34,431 nt of DNA from contig JANPJV010000145.1 in the NCBI GenBank assembly GCA_031425695.1, positions 1 to 34,431 on the forward strand. The letters run 5' to 3'. Origin of the DNA: JANPJV01 sp031425695 (lineage in GTDB: Bacteria > Pseudomonadota > Gammaproteobacteria > Xanthomonadales > SZUA-5). The translations under genes were made by a program, and so were the position numbers. Positions 15,467 through 25,499 of the stretch are shown here, piece by piece (positions within the stretch are counted from its first letter, which is position 1; the number at the start of each line of letters is the position of its first letter). The notes under the pieces were generated by a model. It was not told the DNA's origin. It ran no database searches and saw only the letters and a program-made list of their open reading frames with translations.

Positions 15467-18112
15467 ATGTCGAAACGAACTCTGCTACTGATGTTGCTCG
15501 CTAGCCCCGCAGGGGCAGCCAACCTCGACGGGAGCCTCGATGCCAGCTACGGCAACGGCGGGCGAAGCTTCTTCGAGTTCGCCCAATCCAATACACCGCA
15601 ACTGCAGGCAATGGCGAAATCGCCCAGCGGGCGCGTCTGGATGTTCGGCGACGACGTCGGCGATCGCGGAGGCCTGTACATCGCGCGCACGCTCGCCACC
15701 GGGTTGCCGGATACCGGATTCGGGGCTGCCAACGGCCGCGTGCGCACCTCGGTACCGGTCACCCTGATCACGCAGACGGAGGCGCTCAGTGTGAGGGGCG
15801 CACTGATACAGACTGACGGCAAGCCGATCGTATTCGGCGGCTTGCGAGCCGTGAACGGCGAGACTGGCGCATTCCCGGGCGTCGTTTGCCGGCTCGCCGT
15901 CGCTGGCAATTTCGACGCCAGTTTCGGCACGGCAGGCTGTCGGACTTTGCGTAGCTTCATCGCTGCCAACGAAAGCTGTCTGGTGGAGGACGTCGCGCTC
16001 GGCAGCGATGGCAGCCTGGTCGCGGTCGGCAATTGCGTGGGCCCAAGTTTTGCGGAACGCCCCTTCCTGACGCGGCTCACGTCAACGGGCGCGATCGACA
16101 TCGAGTTCGGCGCTGGCGCCGGCCTGATCACGCCGCTGATCGCTGCGGCGGAGACCATCGGCCAGCACTACCGCGCCGTCGCGCTGCGCCCCGACAGCAC
16201 CATCGTGGTTCTTGGACATTTCAGCACCCTCGATGGCGGCCAGCGCGACATCGACATCGGTGTACTGCAGTTCTGCAATGGTGGCTCGCTGGATCCAGCG
16301 TTTTCCGGCGACGGGGTAGCGCTGCTGCGCTACAGCAGCAACGGTGGCGATGAATCCGATTTCGCCCGCGATCTGGTGCTGCGCCCGGACGGCAAGGCGG
16401 TGGTGCTGGGACATACGGTCACGCCCTTCCCGGGATTCCCGCACCGGCGCGCCTTGCTCGGGCAAGTCAACAGCAATGGCACGCCGGATGCAGGCTTCGG
16501 CACTGCAGGGCTGGTCAACGATTCCTTTGGGTCGGGCTTCAGCGCCAGTTCGTCCTTCGATTCGATCGACCTCGATGCCTCGGGCCGCATCGTGGTGGCC
16601 GGCGCACGCAGCGCTGCGAGTTCGTACGCGCCGTACCGCGCGGGCACCGGGTTTCGCCTTGCCATTCCGCGCAGCGTTGCACCGGAGACCCCTTCGCGCC
16701 TCCTGATCTCGTCTGCTACGGCGACCTCCGGTTTCGTGGCGAACAGCGGTTCCAATCTTGCAATTCCTTTCAGCGTGACCCCAGGCATTGTCACCAGCTT
16801 GACCCTGCCAGTCGCGGTCGAAGTGGCAGGCACTGGCGACACCATCGAAGAAAAGGTAATTCGGGTCACATCGCAAGAACCCGTCAGTGCGCAGGTGGTC
16901 GCCGGCCGGATGTTCTCGCTGGACGCTTACACCGCGATTCCGACCGATTTTCTCGACGGTAGTTATCGGCTGATGGCCTGGGGCGAAGGCCTGGGGCAGG
17001 GGAGTTCGTTGACCATCTCCGGTGTCGAGATCGGGAGCCAGCTGACCATCACCCCGGCAACCACTGCCAACGGCCGCCCGGCTGGCGTGCCGTTCAATAT
17101 CACCCTCAACGGCAATCGGACCTACAACCTGTACGCAGCGGGTGCCGACCTGAGTGGTACGACCATCACCTCCAGCAGGCCGTTCGCGGTCTACGGTGGT
17201 CACACCTGCGGCCTGGTGCCAACCGCCACCGTGGACTTTTGTGACCTGCTGGTGGAGCAGATGCAGCCGACGCGGGCCTGGGGCAGCGAGTTCTTCACGT
17301 TGCCCTTTGCCGCACGCACGGCGGGCGATGTGATCCGCGTCTATGCCGGATTCGATGACACCGCGGTCACTGTCAACGGCGCGCTGGTGGCGACGCTCAA
17401 TCAGGGCGCTGTCTTCGAGACCAGTCGCACCACGGCCGCGCGCATCGTCACCAGTCAGCCGGCGCAAGTGGCGCAGTTTGCGAAGGGCTGCAAGGCGGAA
17501 GGCAATCCAGCCTGCCTGGGCGACCCGTTGATGCTCAACATCGCGCCGACGGACCAGTGGGCTGCGCGTTTCGATGCCGTTGTCCCGGAACTCGACCCCG
17601 ACTATCAACACTTTCTCGGGATCGTTGCGCCCACCAGCGCGGTGGGCGGTATCCGCATCAACGGTCAGCCGGTACCCGTCGCCAGTTTCACGGCGATCCC
17701 CGGCACGCTGTACTCAGGCGGCAACGTCCCGCGTACCCCCGGGGTGCACCGGGTGACCTCCACGCAGCCGATAACGGTCAGCGTGTATGGGTTCCAGGCC
17801 TCTGAGAGTTACGGGTTCACTGCGGCAATGGCCGCCGATGGCGAAGGCGAGAACTCCAACGATGTGATCCTGCGCTACAACCCCAACGGCAGCCGCGACC
17901 TCACTTTCGGCAACCAGGGCGTGGTGCTGATCGATCACGCGGTGGCGTTCGGTTCGAGCTTCCCGAGCCTCGACAAGGCCAAGCGTGCCATCGTCGACGG
18001 CAGCGGCATCCTCGTCGGGGGCCTGTCCATCAACGCCAGCAGCGAGCAGAGTTTCTTTGCCAGCTATCGGATCGAAGGCGGACAGCTGTTTCGCGATGGG
18101 TTCGAGGAATAG
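15467..18112 (+). CDS. Exported delta-60-repeat protein with an IgGFc-binding-like insertion and GFE C-terminus
   Basis: This 881-residue exported protein has a signal peptide (MSKRTLLLMLLASPAGAA). About 380 residues of delta-60 repeats follow, with LDASYGNGG, DASFGTAGC, DPAFSGDG, PDAGFGTAG and intervening IVVAG or AVVLG strands. From about 395 to 795 comes a beta-rich stretch resembling the IgGFc-binding N-terminal domain (PFAVYGGHTCGLVP, FFTLPFAARTAGDVIRVYAG, QVAQFAKGC). A last delta-60 unit (LRYNPNGSRDLTFGNQGVVL) follows it, so the second domain looks inserted within the propeller. The protein ends LFRDGFEE. I chose the ATG at 15467 for the signal peptide; the frame opens at 15410. A surface or secreted adhesion role is plausible; function is unknown. 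Confidence 0.88.
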   Translation: MSKRTLLLMLLASPAGAANLDGSLDASYGNGGRSFFEFAQSNTPQLQAMAKSPSGRVWMFGDDVGDRGGLYIARTLATGLPDTGFGAANGRVRTSVPVTLITQTEALSVRGALIQTDGKPIVFGGLRAVNGETGAFPGVVCRLAVAGNFDASFGTAGCRTLRSFIAANESCLVEDVALGSDGSLVAVGNCVGPSFAERPFLTRLTSTGAIDIEFGAGAGLITPLIAAAETIGQHYRAVALRPDSTIVVLGHFSTLDGGQRDIDIGVLQFCNGGSLDPAFSGDGVALLRYSSNGGDESDFARDLVLRPDGKAVVLGHTVTPFPGFPHRRALLGQVNSNGTPDAGFGTAGLVNDSFGSGFSASSSFDSIDLDASGRIVVAGARSAASSYAPYRAGTGFRLAIPRSVAPETPSRLLISSATATSGFVANSGSNLAIPFSVTPGIVTSLTLPVAVEVAGTGDTIEEKVIRVTSQEPVSAQVVAGRMFSLDAYTAIPTDFLDGSYRLMAWGEGLGQGSSLTISGVEIGSQLTITPATTANGRPAGVPFNITLNGNRTYNLYAAGADLSGTTITSSRPFAVYGGHTCGLVPTATVDFCDLLVEQMQPTRAWGSEFFTLPFAARTAGDVIRVYAGFDDTAVTVNGALVATLNQGAVFETSRTTAARIVTSQPAQVAQFAKGCKAEGNPACLGDPLMLNIAPTDQWAARFDAVVPELDPDYQHFLGIVAPTSAVGGIRINGQPVPVASFTAIPGTLYSGGNVPRTPGVHRVTSTQPITVSVYGFQASESYGFTAAMAADGEGENSNDVILRYNPNGSRDLTFGNQGVVLIDHAVAFGSSFPSLDKAKRAIVDGSGILVGGLSINASSEQSFFASYRIEGGQLFRDGFEE

Positions 18113-18366
18113 CCAGGTGTTGACGAGTGTTGCCGGGAACGACTCTGGTGCGCTTCTCAACTTATCTGCCATGGGCACGGACGGCGGCGGAGCGGCGTCG
18201 GCTATTTCAAAGCGGCGGACATCGGGCGTCACCCGGTCATCCGCAACCGATCGTTCGAGGGGCTCAGCGACTGCGCCCCAATGCCAACACCGGAGCTGAT
18301 CGAGAGCGATCGACATTGCTAGCGTCCATGCAGCAACCCGCGATCTCCATATTGATCAGCACAAAC
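18113..18366. other. Gap between two convergent GFE-protein genes
   Basis: I see no gene, repeat or clear terminator hairpin here. The two flanking genes converge, so at least one transcription end is expected. Confidence 0.5.
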
Positions 18367-19914
18367 TTACTCGAAGCCGTCGACGAAGCGCTCCCAGCAG
18401 CGGCTGTTCAAGGCGCCGGCGCCCATGATCAGTTGCGGCGTGGTCGAGATCACGGAGAAGAGTCCGGTCGTCAGGCTGTAGCTGCCGTAGCCGATGTAGG
18501 CGCCGGATTGGGCCTGCACCCATCCCATGAGTCGCTCGCTGGCATTGTCGAAGTCGATGGGTCCATGGGCCAGGGTCGACACGTAGCCCGTATTTCCCAC
18601 CAGCGTGATCGAGCCATCGATGCGATCCACGCGATACAGTCGCCCGCCTGGCGGGTTGGTGGTGTCGACGCTGTATAGGCGACCGCGGCAATCGATCGCG
18701 CTGGCCGAAGCCCGAAACGCCGCGCCATTGGCGACGCCTGCCTGCAGGTTGGCCTGTGCGTTGGTCAGATCGAACAAGTACAAGCGCGACTGCGAATCGG
18801 CAAAGCTCCGCGTCATCAGATAACTTTGGCCGGTGCGCGGATCGATCATCAAGCCGCGTACGAACTCTTGCGTGGACAACAGACCATCAACGGTCCCGAT
18901 CTGCGTTCTTGCGCCTGTGCCAGTGTCGACGCGGACCAGCGTCAATGCGCCTGCGCCTCCGACGATGCCGTACAGCGTGTTGCCATCGGGGCTGAAATCG
19001 AGCGCGGCGAAATCGCTGCTCGCCAGAGCAGCGACCAGGGTCAAATTGGCTGCCGTGTGGCCGGCGATGGGATGGCGATACAGCCCCAGGCTGGGGTTGC
19101 TGGTGCTGGTCCCATGACTGATGAACGCCTGGGCAGGCAGCTGATTATTGTTGCCCGTGTTGATCTCGATGCGATCGACCAGCATGTCCACATTGCTGCC
19201 CGCGGTAGAGCCGGAAGACCGCAGCTTGATGGCGAGTCGACGCACGCCGGTGCCGAAGTTCTGCATCTCGGAGGCGTTGATTTGCACCGTGCAGTAGCCG
19301 AGCCCGATTCCGGGGTTGGCACCGGTGAATAGATTCCCGCAGGTCGGCTCGCCGCCGGACGCTGCGCTGCCGGAGCTGCGCAAGTTGCGCAGCGAGCAGA
19401 AGCTATTGCCCGGTGGACAGGCGCCGCTGCCTTTGCCCGTTGCCAGGTTGAACCCGCTCTCGATTTCGTTGTCGGACATGTCCTGCGTGTCCGACCCGCC
19501 ATCGCTCTCCCGGATATCCAAGCCACCCGTGCCTGAGGTTATTTTGCGCAGCACAACCCGCACATTGCCGCTGCTGCCGAAGTTGATTGGCGGGGTGATG
19601 ATCCAGCGCCCCTGGGTATTGCCTGCCGCCAGACCGCGCGCCACACCTTGTGCACCATCGGCAAAAAAGCCGAAGCCACAAGTGTTTATGTTCCCCGGCG
19701 TGGCGCAGCTTTGCGTACCGGTGCCATCGCCCGCGCGGAATATCCAGCCGGCATTGGAGAGCGTCTGGAATTCGGAAGCGCTGTTGAACTCAGCGACCAC
19801 GGTCTGGTTGAGGCCAACGGTCTGCGCGGAGGCCCCGGCACTTGCAAGCAATGCGCCCAGCAGGAGTGCACAGGCCAAGCCGCGGAATGGGAAAATGGAG
19901 TGGCGAATCGACAT
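18367..19914 (-). CDS. Exported beta-propeller-like protein with GFE C-terminus
   Basis: This 515-residue protein has a long signal peptide (FRGLACALLLGALLASAGAS, cleaved near ASA-Q). Its N-terminal half is a cysteine-containing beta-sandwich-like region (FNSASEFQTLSNAGWIFRAG; LRKITSGTGGLDIRE). The C-terminal half has repeated propeller-type strands of the DUF4394 kind (DFAALDFSPDGNTLYGIVGG, LTLVRVDTGTG, RLYLFDLT, RLYRVDRIDGSITLVGNTG). It ends CWERFVDGFE. Its start overlaps the stop of the upstream kinase gene (TAATG), so it is the last gene of the sigma/kinase operon and probably made together with it. I do not recognise a specific function. It could be a ligand or output of the kinase system, or an exported effector. 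Confidence 0.85.
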   Translation of the reverse strand: MSIRHSIFPFRGLACALLLGALLASAGASAQTVGLNQTVVAEFNSASEFQTLSNAGWIFRAGDGTGTQSCATPGNINTCGFGFFADGAQGVARGLAAGNTQGRWIITPPINFGSSGNVRVVLRKITSGTGGLDIRESDGGSDTQDMSDNEIESGFNLATGKGSGACPPGNSFCSLRNLRSSGSAASGGEPTCGNLFTGANPGIGLGYCTVQINASEMQNFGTGVRRLAIKLRSSGSTAGSNVDMLVDRIEINTGNNNQLPAQAFISHGTSTSNPSLGLYRHPIAGHTAANLTLVAALASSDFAALDFSPDGNTLYGIVGGAGALTLVRVDTGTGARTQIGTVDGLLSTQEFVRGLMIDPRTGQSYLMTRSFADSQSRLYLFDLTNAQANLQAGVANGAAFRASASAIDCRGRLYSVDTTNPPGGRLYRVDRIDGSITLVGNTGYVSTLAHGPIDFDNASERLMGWVQAQSGAYIGYGSYSLTTGLFSVISTTPQLIMGAGALNSRCWERFVDGFE

Positions 19915-22808
19915 TAGCGTTTTCCCTTGGGTAACGCGCGTTCCTGCAGTCGGCCGAGTTCCTCAATGAGATCAGGCCGCGCCTGCAGCAATTGTGCGTG
20001 TTGCTGCGCGTAGTCGTGCAAAGTTTTCAGTAACAGTGTGGCTTCTGTCGCGAGCGCAGGCTCGTCGCCTTGGATCAGCAATAGCTCGACCAGCAACAGC
20101 TGGCTATCGAACCAGCCGATCTCGCTGGCGGGTTCAGGCGCGACACCGCGCAAGGATTCCCATATGCGGGCAGCCTCGCGCTGTGCTCGTGTTGCGCCAA
20201 TCACGTCCTCGCGCGCGGCGTTGAGATTCTTGATCGCTCCATGGCTCAGGAGCAGAAGGCGGAGCCAATTGGCCTCGAGTGGAAACTCGCGGGCCAATGC
20301 CAGACGCAATTCCAAGCTCTCCTGGTAGGCGGCATCGGCTTCCTCGAACCGCTCCTGCGCCTTGCGCAAGTGGCCCAGCTGATGCAGGCTGGCGGCCAGA
20401 TAGCGCCGTGCGAATGGCCGTGATGGTGCCTGCTGCAGCAACTCGCGATCGATCCGCAGCGCAGCGAGGGTCGCGGTTTCGGACTCCACAATGGATTTCG
20501 GCTGCTCCTTTGTACGCAACAACAGCGCGTCCGCCAGGCGCCGATGGGCGAATGACAACTCACCGCGCAGGAAGCCATTGCCGGTATCGCGGTCGGATAG
20601 CTCCCCGATCAGGTTGCGGATCGCACGCAGATCATCGAGCTCCCGCTCGGGTTCGCGGTGTCGACCAAACAACTGGGCGCGGATGTTGTAAAGCGACTTC
20701 CCCACCAGACGGAACGCCGTCGAGTTTGGATTCGCTGCGATCGCCTCGGTCACTTGAGCCACGCCAGAGTCCGCGAGGATCATCGCGTTGTCGAAACGCT
20801 CGAGGCGTAACAGGTGATTGGCTTCAAGATTGACCAGGCGCAGGCTCGTCAGTTGCAGATCGGCTGAATTCGGGTAGCCCCGCAGAGCTTCCTCCGCCGC
20901 CGCGCGTGCATGCACCCGCAGGGCCTCGGCGCTTTGGTGCTCGCCCAGCAGAGCCAGCGCCGATGCCAGCGTCGTGTAAAAGTCGAGCGCATGCGCGCGG
21001 CCGTCGGCATCGAGAACATTCGCGGCCAGCGTGCGGTCGATTGCCAGCGCATCGTTGTGGAGGGACTTCACAGCCGTAAGCTCATTGGCAAAGAACAACG
21101 CGATCGCGAGTTGTTTGCGCGCGCGCCAGGCCCGCGTCTGATCGCCCGTGCTCAGGGTCAGCGCCTGGCGTGCGTCATCGGCGCAAGCCTGCCAATCCAT
21201 CGTGTAGTAGTGGGCTTCCGAGCGTGCGAGCAGTGCGTCGATCAAGAGCGGCGTTGGGGGCTCGACGCCACGTGCCTTGAGCGCTTCCAGGCGATCCCAC
21301 GCATCGTCTAGTGCGACGTTGGCCTCGTCGGAGCGAGCGACGCTGCGATAGGTGCCCGAAAAGCCGATGAGCATGCCGATGCGCGCCTGTTCCAGCGCGA
21401 CGTTGCCTGGATCGGTGCGCTCGATGTCGCTGACCAGCTTTTGCGCTTTTTGCAGGACGCTGGCGACGGTTTCGGCGCGCACGCCGCGTGCCTCGCGCAG
21501 GTTCTTTGCCAGATCCAGTGTCAGGTCGTTGACCGCCTGCACCGACGCGCTGAAACTGAGCTCGGCGCGCTCGCGCGCACGCTCGGCGCTGATGGCAAAA
21601 AGCACTGAAACGATGCTCGAAGCAATAATGCCGAGAGTCAGCGCGGTCACCAGTGCGACGCTGAGTTTGTGCCTGGACACGAACTTGCTGGCGCGATACC
21701 AGCGCGATGGCGGATGCGCGGCGACCGGTCGACCGTCGAGCGCGCGCACCAGATCGTCCGCGAATGCGGCGGCCGAGCCGTAGCGCCTGTCCGGATCGCT
21801 GGCGAGCGCCTTCAGCAGGATATTGTCGAGATCGCCCTTGATCAGCTGGCGCAGCTTGGCAGGCGGTGCCGGCAGTTCACCTTCCTCGGTGGCCTCATCG
21901 ATCTGCAGGGAAGGTGTCGTGGTGATGTCGCTGTTGAAGCGCTTGCCGGTCAGCAGCTCGCCCAGGATCACGCCCATCGCATAGACGTCGGTTGCGGTGG
22001 TAATCGTTCCGCCCGCACGTTGTTCGGGCGCAGCGTAGGCGGGCGTGTACATGTGGACTTGCGTCTGCTGTTCGCCATCGCTCTCCAGCAGCTTGGCGAT
22101 ACCGAAGTCGAGCAATTTGATCTGCCCCGACTCGTTGACCAGCAAATTGCCGGGCTTGAGATCACGGTGCACGATCAACGCGCGGTGCGCGGCGTCGACC
22201 GCATTGGCGACCTCGATCATCAACTGGATGCGTGCCCGCAGCGACAACTTCCGGGCGCGGGCAAAGCTGGTGATGCTTTGCCCGTCGACGAACTCCAACA
22301 CCAGATAAGCCGCGCCATCGGCCGTCACCCCACCATCGATCCAGCGCGCGATGGAGGCATGCTCGAGCACCGACAGCACCCGCCGCTCGCGATCGAACTG
22401 CTGACGCGCCTCGGGCGCCTGCAAGCCGCGATGCAGAACCTTGATCGCCACCGTCTGGCGCACGCCCTCGACCAGCCGATGCGCGCGATACACCGATGCC
22501 GAACCGCCGTCGCCAATCCACGCGTCCAGCGTGTAAGGACCAATCTGCTTGCCCTGCAGGCCGGTGGAGTGGACTGCCAAGGGCGGGGCCGGTTTCACGG
22601 GCTCGTAGGGGATCGCGCGAGTCGCTGCGCCCTCGTGCGAGGTGTCGGGATGGGTTGGTGCTTCCGATTCGGCTTCGCCGGCAAGCAAGGCCGCGAGCGC
22701 GTCGCGCAAGGCGAGGTCATCGATCGCGGCCAGCGCTTGTGCACGATCGGCCGGATTCATCGCCAGCAGGCGTGCCAGTGCGATTTGAACGACAGCGGGA
22801 TCAATCAT
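19914..22808 (-). CDS. Transmembrane Ser/Thr protein kinase (kinase 2)
   Basis: The 964-residue protein has a short helical N-terminus. The Hanks-type kinase domain spans about 90-360: glycine loop GDGGSASV (99-106), Lys123 in VAIKVL, HRDLKPGN (214-221), DFG (234-236) and the APE motif (AAPEQ). The juxtamembrane GRPVAAHPPSRWYRASKFVS stretch is shared in pattern with kinase 1. One transmembrane helix (about 382-405) is followed by about 550 helical residues that look like degenerate TPR repeats and would lie in the periplasm. It probably senses an external signal through the repeats and phosphorylates cytoplasmic targets; the ECF sigma factor of the same cluster is the obvious candidate. It starts 147 bases after the stop of kinase 1. 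The Shine-Dalgarno sequence is weak. Confidence 0.93.
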   Translation of the reverse strand: MIDPAVVQIALARLLAMNPADRAQALAAIDDLALRDALAALLAGEAESEAPTHPDTSHEGAATRAIPYEPVKPAPPLAVHSTGLQGKQIGPYTLDAWIGDGGSASVYRAHRLVEGVRQTVAIKVLHRGLQAPEARQQFDRERRVLSVLEHASIARWIDGGVTADGAAYLVLEFVDGQSITSFARARKLSLRARIQLMIEVANAVDAAHRALIVHRDLKPGNLLVNESGQIKLLDFGIAKLLESDGEQQTQVHMYTPAYAAPEQRAGGTITTATDVYAMGVILGELLTGKRFNSDITTTPSLQIDEATEEGELPAPPAKLRQLIKGDLDNILLKALASDPDRRYGSAAAFADDLVRALDGRPVAAHPPSRWYRASKFVSRHKLSVALVTALTLGIIASSIVSVLFAISAERARERAELSFSASVQAVNDLTLDLAKNLREARGVRAETVASVLQKAQKLVSDIERTDPGNVALEQARIGMLIGFSGTYRSVARSDEANVALDDAWDRLEALKARGVEPPTPLLIDALLARSEAHYYTMDWQACADDARQALTLSTGDQTRAWRARKQLAIALFFANELTAVKSLHNDALAIDRTLAANVLDADGRAHALDFYTTLASALALLGEHQSAEALRVHARAAAEEALRGYPNSADLQLTSLRLVNLEANHLLRLERFDNAMILADSGVAQVTEAIAANPNSTAFRLVGKSLYNIRAQLFGRHREPERELDDLRAIRNLIGELSDRDTGNGFLRGELSFAHRRLADALLLRTKEQPKSIVESETATLAALRIDRELLQQAPSRPFARRYLAASLHQLGHLRKAQERFEEADAAYQESLELRLALAREFPLEANWLRLLLLSHGAIKNLNAAREDVIGATRAQREAARIWESLRGVAPEPASEIGWFDSQLLLVELLLIQGDEPALATEATLLLKTLHDYAQQHAQLLQARPDLIEELGRLQERALPKGKR

Positions 22809-22955
22809 TGTCGGCCAGCCCGCGTGGCGCCGGCTATTCCGAGCAGTGGCGCTTTCAACCTGGGAGCCTCACTCATTCATTCACACGATAGCTCAGCTGC
22901 GTCGGGCTGGAATGTGATCCGAAGCCCACTAGCCACGAAATCCGCACCATTCGGC

Positions 22956-25499
22956 TCAACTCTCGCCAGCCGCCGCGGCTTCGATCTGCTGGGTGCGCTC
23001 GCGCAAACGCTCGACGATGTTGCTGTCGGCGCCGTAGCGCTCCGAATAGGTCTGGATCAGACGCCGGTAAATCTCCAGCGCCGCGTCGTGGCGACCGCCG
23101 GCGACGAGCGCCTCGGCGCGTGCTTCATCGGCCATTTCGCGGGTGTCCATGCCAAGCGCGCCGTTCGCCGCGATCACCGCGTCGAGCTCGGCGCTCGCGG
23201 CGATGGCCTCAGTGCCGCGCTTGAGGTGTACCAGGCTGCCAATCCGCTCGGCCGCGATGGCCAGGCACTCGGCCTCGGTCGGATCGGTCGATCGGCAACG
23301 CTGCTGGCCTTCCTCGAGCGCGGCGAGCGCGAGGTCGTAGCGCTCCCAGTAATTGCGGGTCCAGCCGATCATCCGCCACGCGCGCGCCTCGCCGGGATCG
23401 TCCAGTCGACGCAGTATCGCCGCAGCCTCGCGCAGCATGCGCTCGCCAGCGTCGTCGCCATGGTCGCGCAGCAGGATGGTGCCGACGGCGATCAGCCCGC
23501 GCGCGTGTAATGGATGATCGCCGGGGAAATTGCGCTGCGCCACGGCCAGCATGCGGTCGACGGCGGCACGCTCGCGTTTTTGGTCCATCAACGCGTTGCC
23601 ATTGCCGCGCATCGCATCCAGGAATTCGATCAGTGTCGCCGCCTGCGCACCCTGCAGTGTTTCGGCACGGCTGATCGCCTCGTCGATCAGCGGCTTCGCG
23701 TCCGCCTCCCGACGCTGGTGACGCAGCAACTTGGCGAGGCTGAACACGGCCTGCGCCTGACGAGGATCCTGGTCGGGCAAATGGGCTTTGGTCAGCGCGA
23801 TCGCAGCGCGCATCAGTGGCTCGGCGGCGCTGGCCTGGTTGAGATCGAGCAGGATGTGCGCCATTGCGAATTTGGCCTGGGCGAGGCGCACCGGCTCGGC
23901 TTCCGCGTGTGCCTCGAGCGCGGCGAGTGCGGCCTCGACCTCGGCTCGGGCGCTGCTGGCCTGCCCGGTCATGGCGACCAGTGCGGCCTGGTTGAGCATG
24001 ATCTCGGCCAGCCGTGGATCGCTCGCCGGCAGATGGGCGTCCGCCAGCAAGCGTGCGCGCGCCAGCCGCTTACGTGCTTCCTCGAAGCGGCCGAGGTTGG
24101 CCAGGATTTCGCCAAAATCGTCGTTCAGATCGATAGCCAGCTGCGGGCGATCCACGAACTCGCGATCGATGCGGGCCAACGCGTCTTCGAAGGCCTGTTC
24201 CAGCGTGATCTTGCCGCGGGCATCGCGTCGGAACGGATCGATCTGGCGAAACATCGAGGCTAGAAAGTTTGCCGCGTCCTGCGCTCGCTGCGCCTGCGCG
24301 CGGGCGCTGACCGCCTCTGCATCGGCGCGCTGGGCCTGCCACAGCGCCAGTGCGAGGCTCAGCAGCACGCTGAGGATGGCGGCAATGGCCACGTTCATCG
24401 CGCCGCGATGGCGGCTGGCGAACCGGGAGGCCAGGTACCAGCGCGTCGGCGGCCGCGCCTCGACCGGTCGCCGCTCGAGGTGTCGCTGAATGTCCGCGGC
24501 GAATTCCTGAACTGTCCCGTAGCGCGCTTCCGGACGCGCCCGCAGCGCCTTCGACACGATCGCATCGAGATCGCCGCGGAGTTGCGCCAGCGGGTAGGGC
24601 AAGCCCGAAGCCGCCGCGGCGTCGGACTTGCTCGGCTGTTGGGTCTCCTCCGCGTCCAGACCCGCGAGCACCGCGCCAATGCTCGTGTGCTGGCGCGTTT
24701 TCGGCAACGAACCGGCCAGCAGGCGATGCAGCAGCAGCCCCAGCGCGTACTCGTCCGTCGCCGTGGAGACCTCGCCACCGCGCAACTGTTCCGGGGCCGC
24801 GTAAGCCGGCGTCAGCGCGGCCGCGGTCACTTCGCCGCCGCTGCCGTCGAGCAGCTTGGCAATGCCGAAGTCGAGCAGGTGCGGCTGATCCTGGGCGTCG
24901 ACCAGGACGTTGCCGGGCTTGATGTCGCGATGGATGACCAGGTGTCGATGCGCATGCGAAACGGCGGCACACAGCTGCACGAACAACTGCAGGCGTTGCC
25001 GCAGTGAAGGCTGGCGTTGGTTGCACCATTGGACGAGATCGACGCCCTCGACGTATTCCAGCGCCAGCCAAGGCGCGCCCGCCGCATCCACCCCGGCATC
25101 GATGAAGCGGGCGATGTTCGGGTGGGAGAGTCGGGCGAGAATCCGGCGTTCGGCCTCGAGCCGCTGCGTAAAAGTCGGGGAGGCCCCGCGTACGCGCTTG
25201 ATCGCCACCCGGTGTTCCACCGTGCCATCGGCGCGCTCGCCAAGCCAGACATCGCCCATCCCGCCTGATCCCAGCAGGTGCAGCAGTTTCCACGGACCGA
25301 TGCGATCGGGAGCGACGGGTTCAGTCGGCGTGCCGCCGGAGTTGTCGGCGAAGGTCCGCGCGACTCGAGCAAAGCGCAACAGGCGTTGAACGTCCGGTCG
25401 GGCGAGCAAGGCTTCGGGCAGATCGGCGGACAGAATGGTCTCCCCGGCGGCAATCCGGGCGGCGAGGTCGCCGAGCAAGGTCTCGACGGTGTCAGCCAT
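22956..25499 (-). CDS. Transmembrane Ser/Thr protein kinase (kinase 1)
   Basis: This 847-residue protein is built like kinase 2. After a 65-residue helical lead come glycine loop GSGGMGDV (77-84), Lys101 in VAIKRV, HRDIKPGN (190-197), DFG (210-212) and AAPEQ. RRPVEARPPTRWYLASRFAS leads into one transmembrane helix (about 368-388). The remaining 450 or so residues are helical TPR-like repeats, expected outside the cytoplasm. I chose the ATG at 25499, which overlaps the end of the sigma-factor gene (ATGGCTGA), rather than the frame opening at 25574. That overlap means translational coupling, so the kinase and sigma factor are likely made in fixed ratio. Kinase-controlled ECF factors are known from Xanthomonas and Vibrio (EcfK/PknS and EcfP/PknT); the parallel here is inference. 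Confidence 0.93.
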   Translation of the reverse strand: MADTVETLLGDLAARIAAGETILSADLPEALLARPDVQRLLRFARVARTFADNSGGTPTEPVAPDRIGPWKLLHLLGSGGMGDVWLGERADGTVEHRVAIKRVRGASPTFTQRLEAERRILARLSHPNIARFIDAGVDAAGAPWLALEYVEGVDLVQWCNQRQPSLRQRLQLFVQLCAAVSHAHRHLVIHRDIKPGNVLVDAQDQPHLLDFGIAKLLDGSGGEVTAAALTPAYAAPEQLRGGEVSTATDEYALGLLLHRLLAGSLPKTRQHTSIGAVLAGLDAEETQQPSKSDAAAASGLPYPLAQLRGDLDAIVSKALRARPEARYGTVQEFAADIQRHLERRPVEARPPTRWYLASRFASRHRGAMNVAIAAILSVLLSLALALWQAQRADAEAVSARAQAQRAQDAANFLASMFRQIDPFRRDARGKITLEQAFEDALARIDREFVDRPQLAIDLNDDFGEILANLGRFEEARKRLARARLLADAHLPASDPRLAEIMLNQAALVAMTGQASSARAEVEAALAALEAHAEAEPVRLAQAKFAMAHILLDLNQASAAEPLMRAAIALTKAHLPDQDPRQAQAVFSLAKLLRHQRREADAKPLIDEAISRAETLQGAQAATLIEFLDAMRGNGNALMDQKRERAAVDRMLAVAQRNFPGDHPLHARGLIAVGTILLRDHGDDAGERMLREAAAILRRLDDPGEARAWRMIGWTRNYWERYDLALAALEEGQQRCRSTDPTEAECLAIAAERIGSLVHLKRGTEAIAASAELDAVIAANGALGMDTREMADEARAEALVAGGRHDAALEIYRRLIQTYSERYGADSNIVERLRERTQQIEAAAAGES

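Noticed and set aside
16082..17611. 509-codon minus-strand open frame
   Set aside because: Antisense to the delta-60/IgGFc-like protein; no domain, no signal peptide, composition typical of a shadow frame.
21669..23510. 613-codon plus-strand open frame
   Set aside because: It runs antisense through the start of kinase 2 and the end of kinase 1, whose motifs are unmistakable. It shows no family features, and long antisense frames are common at this GC content.
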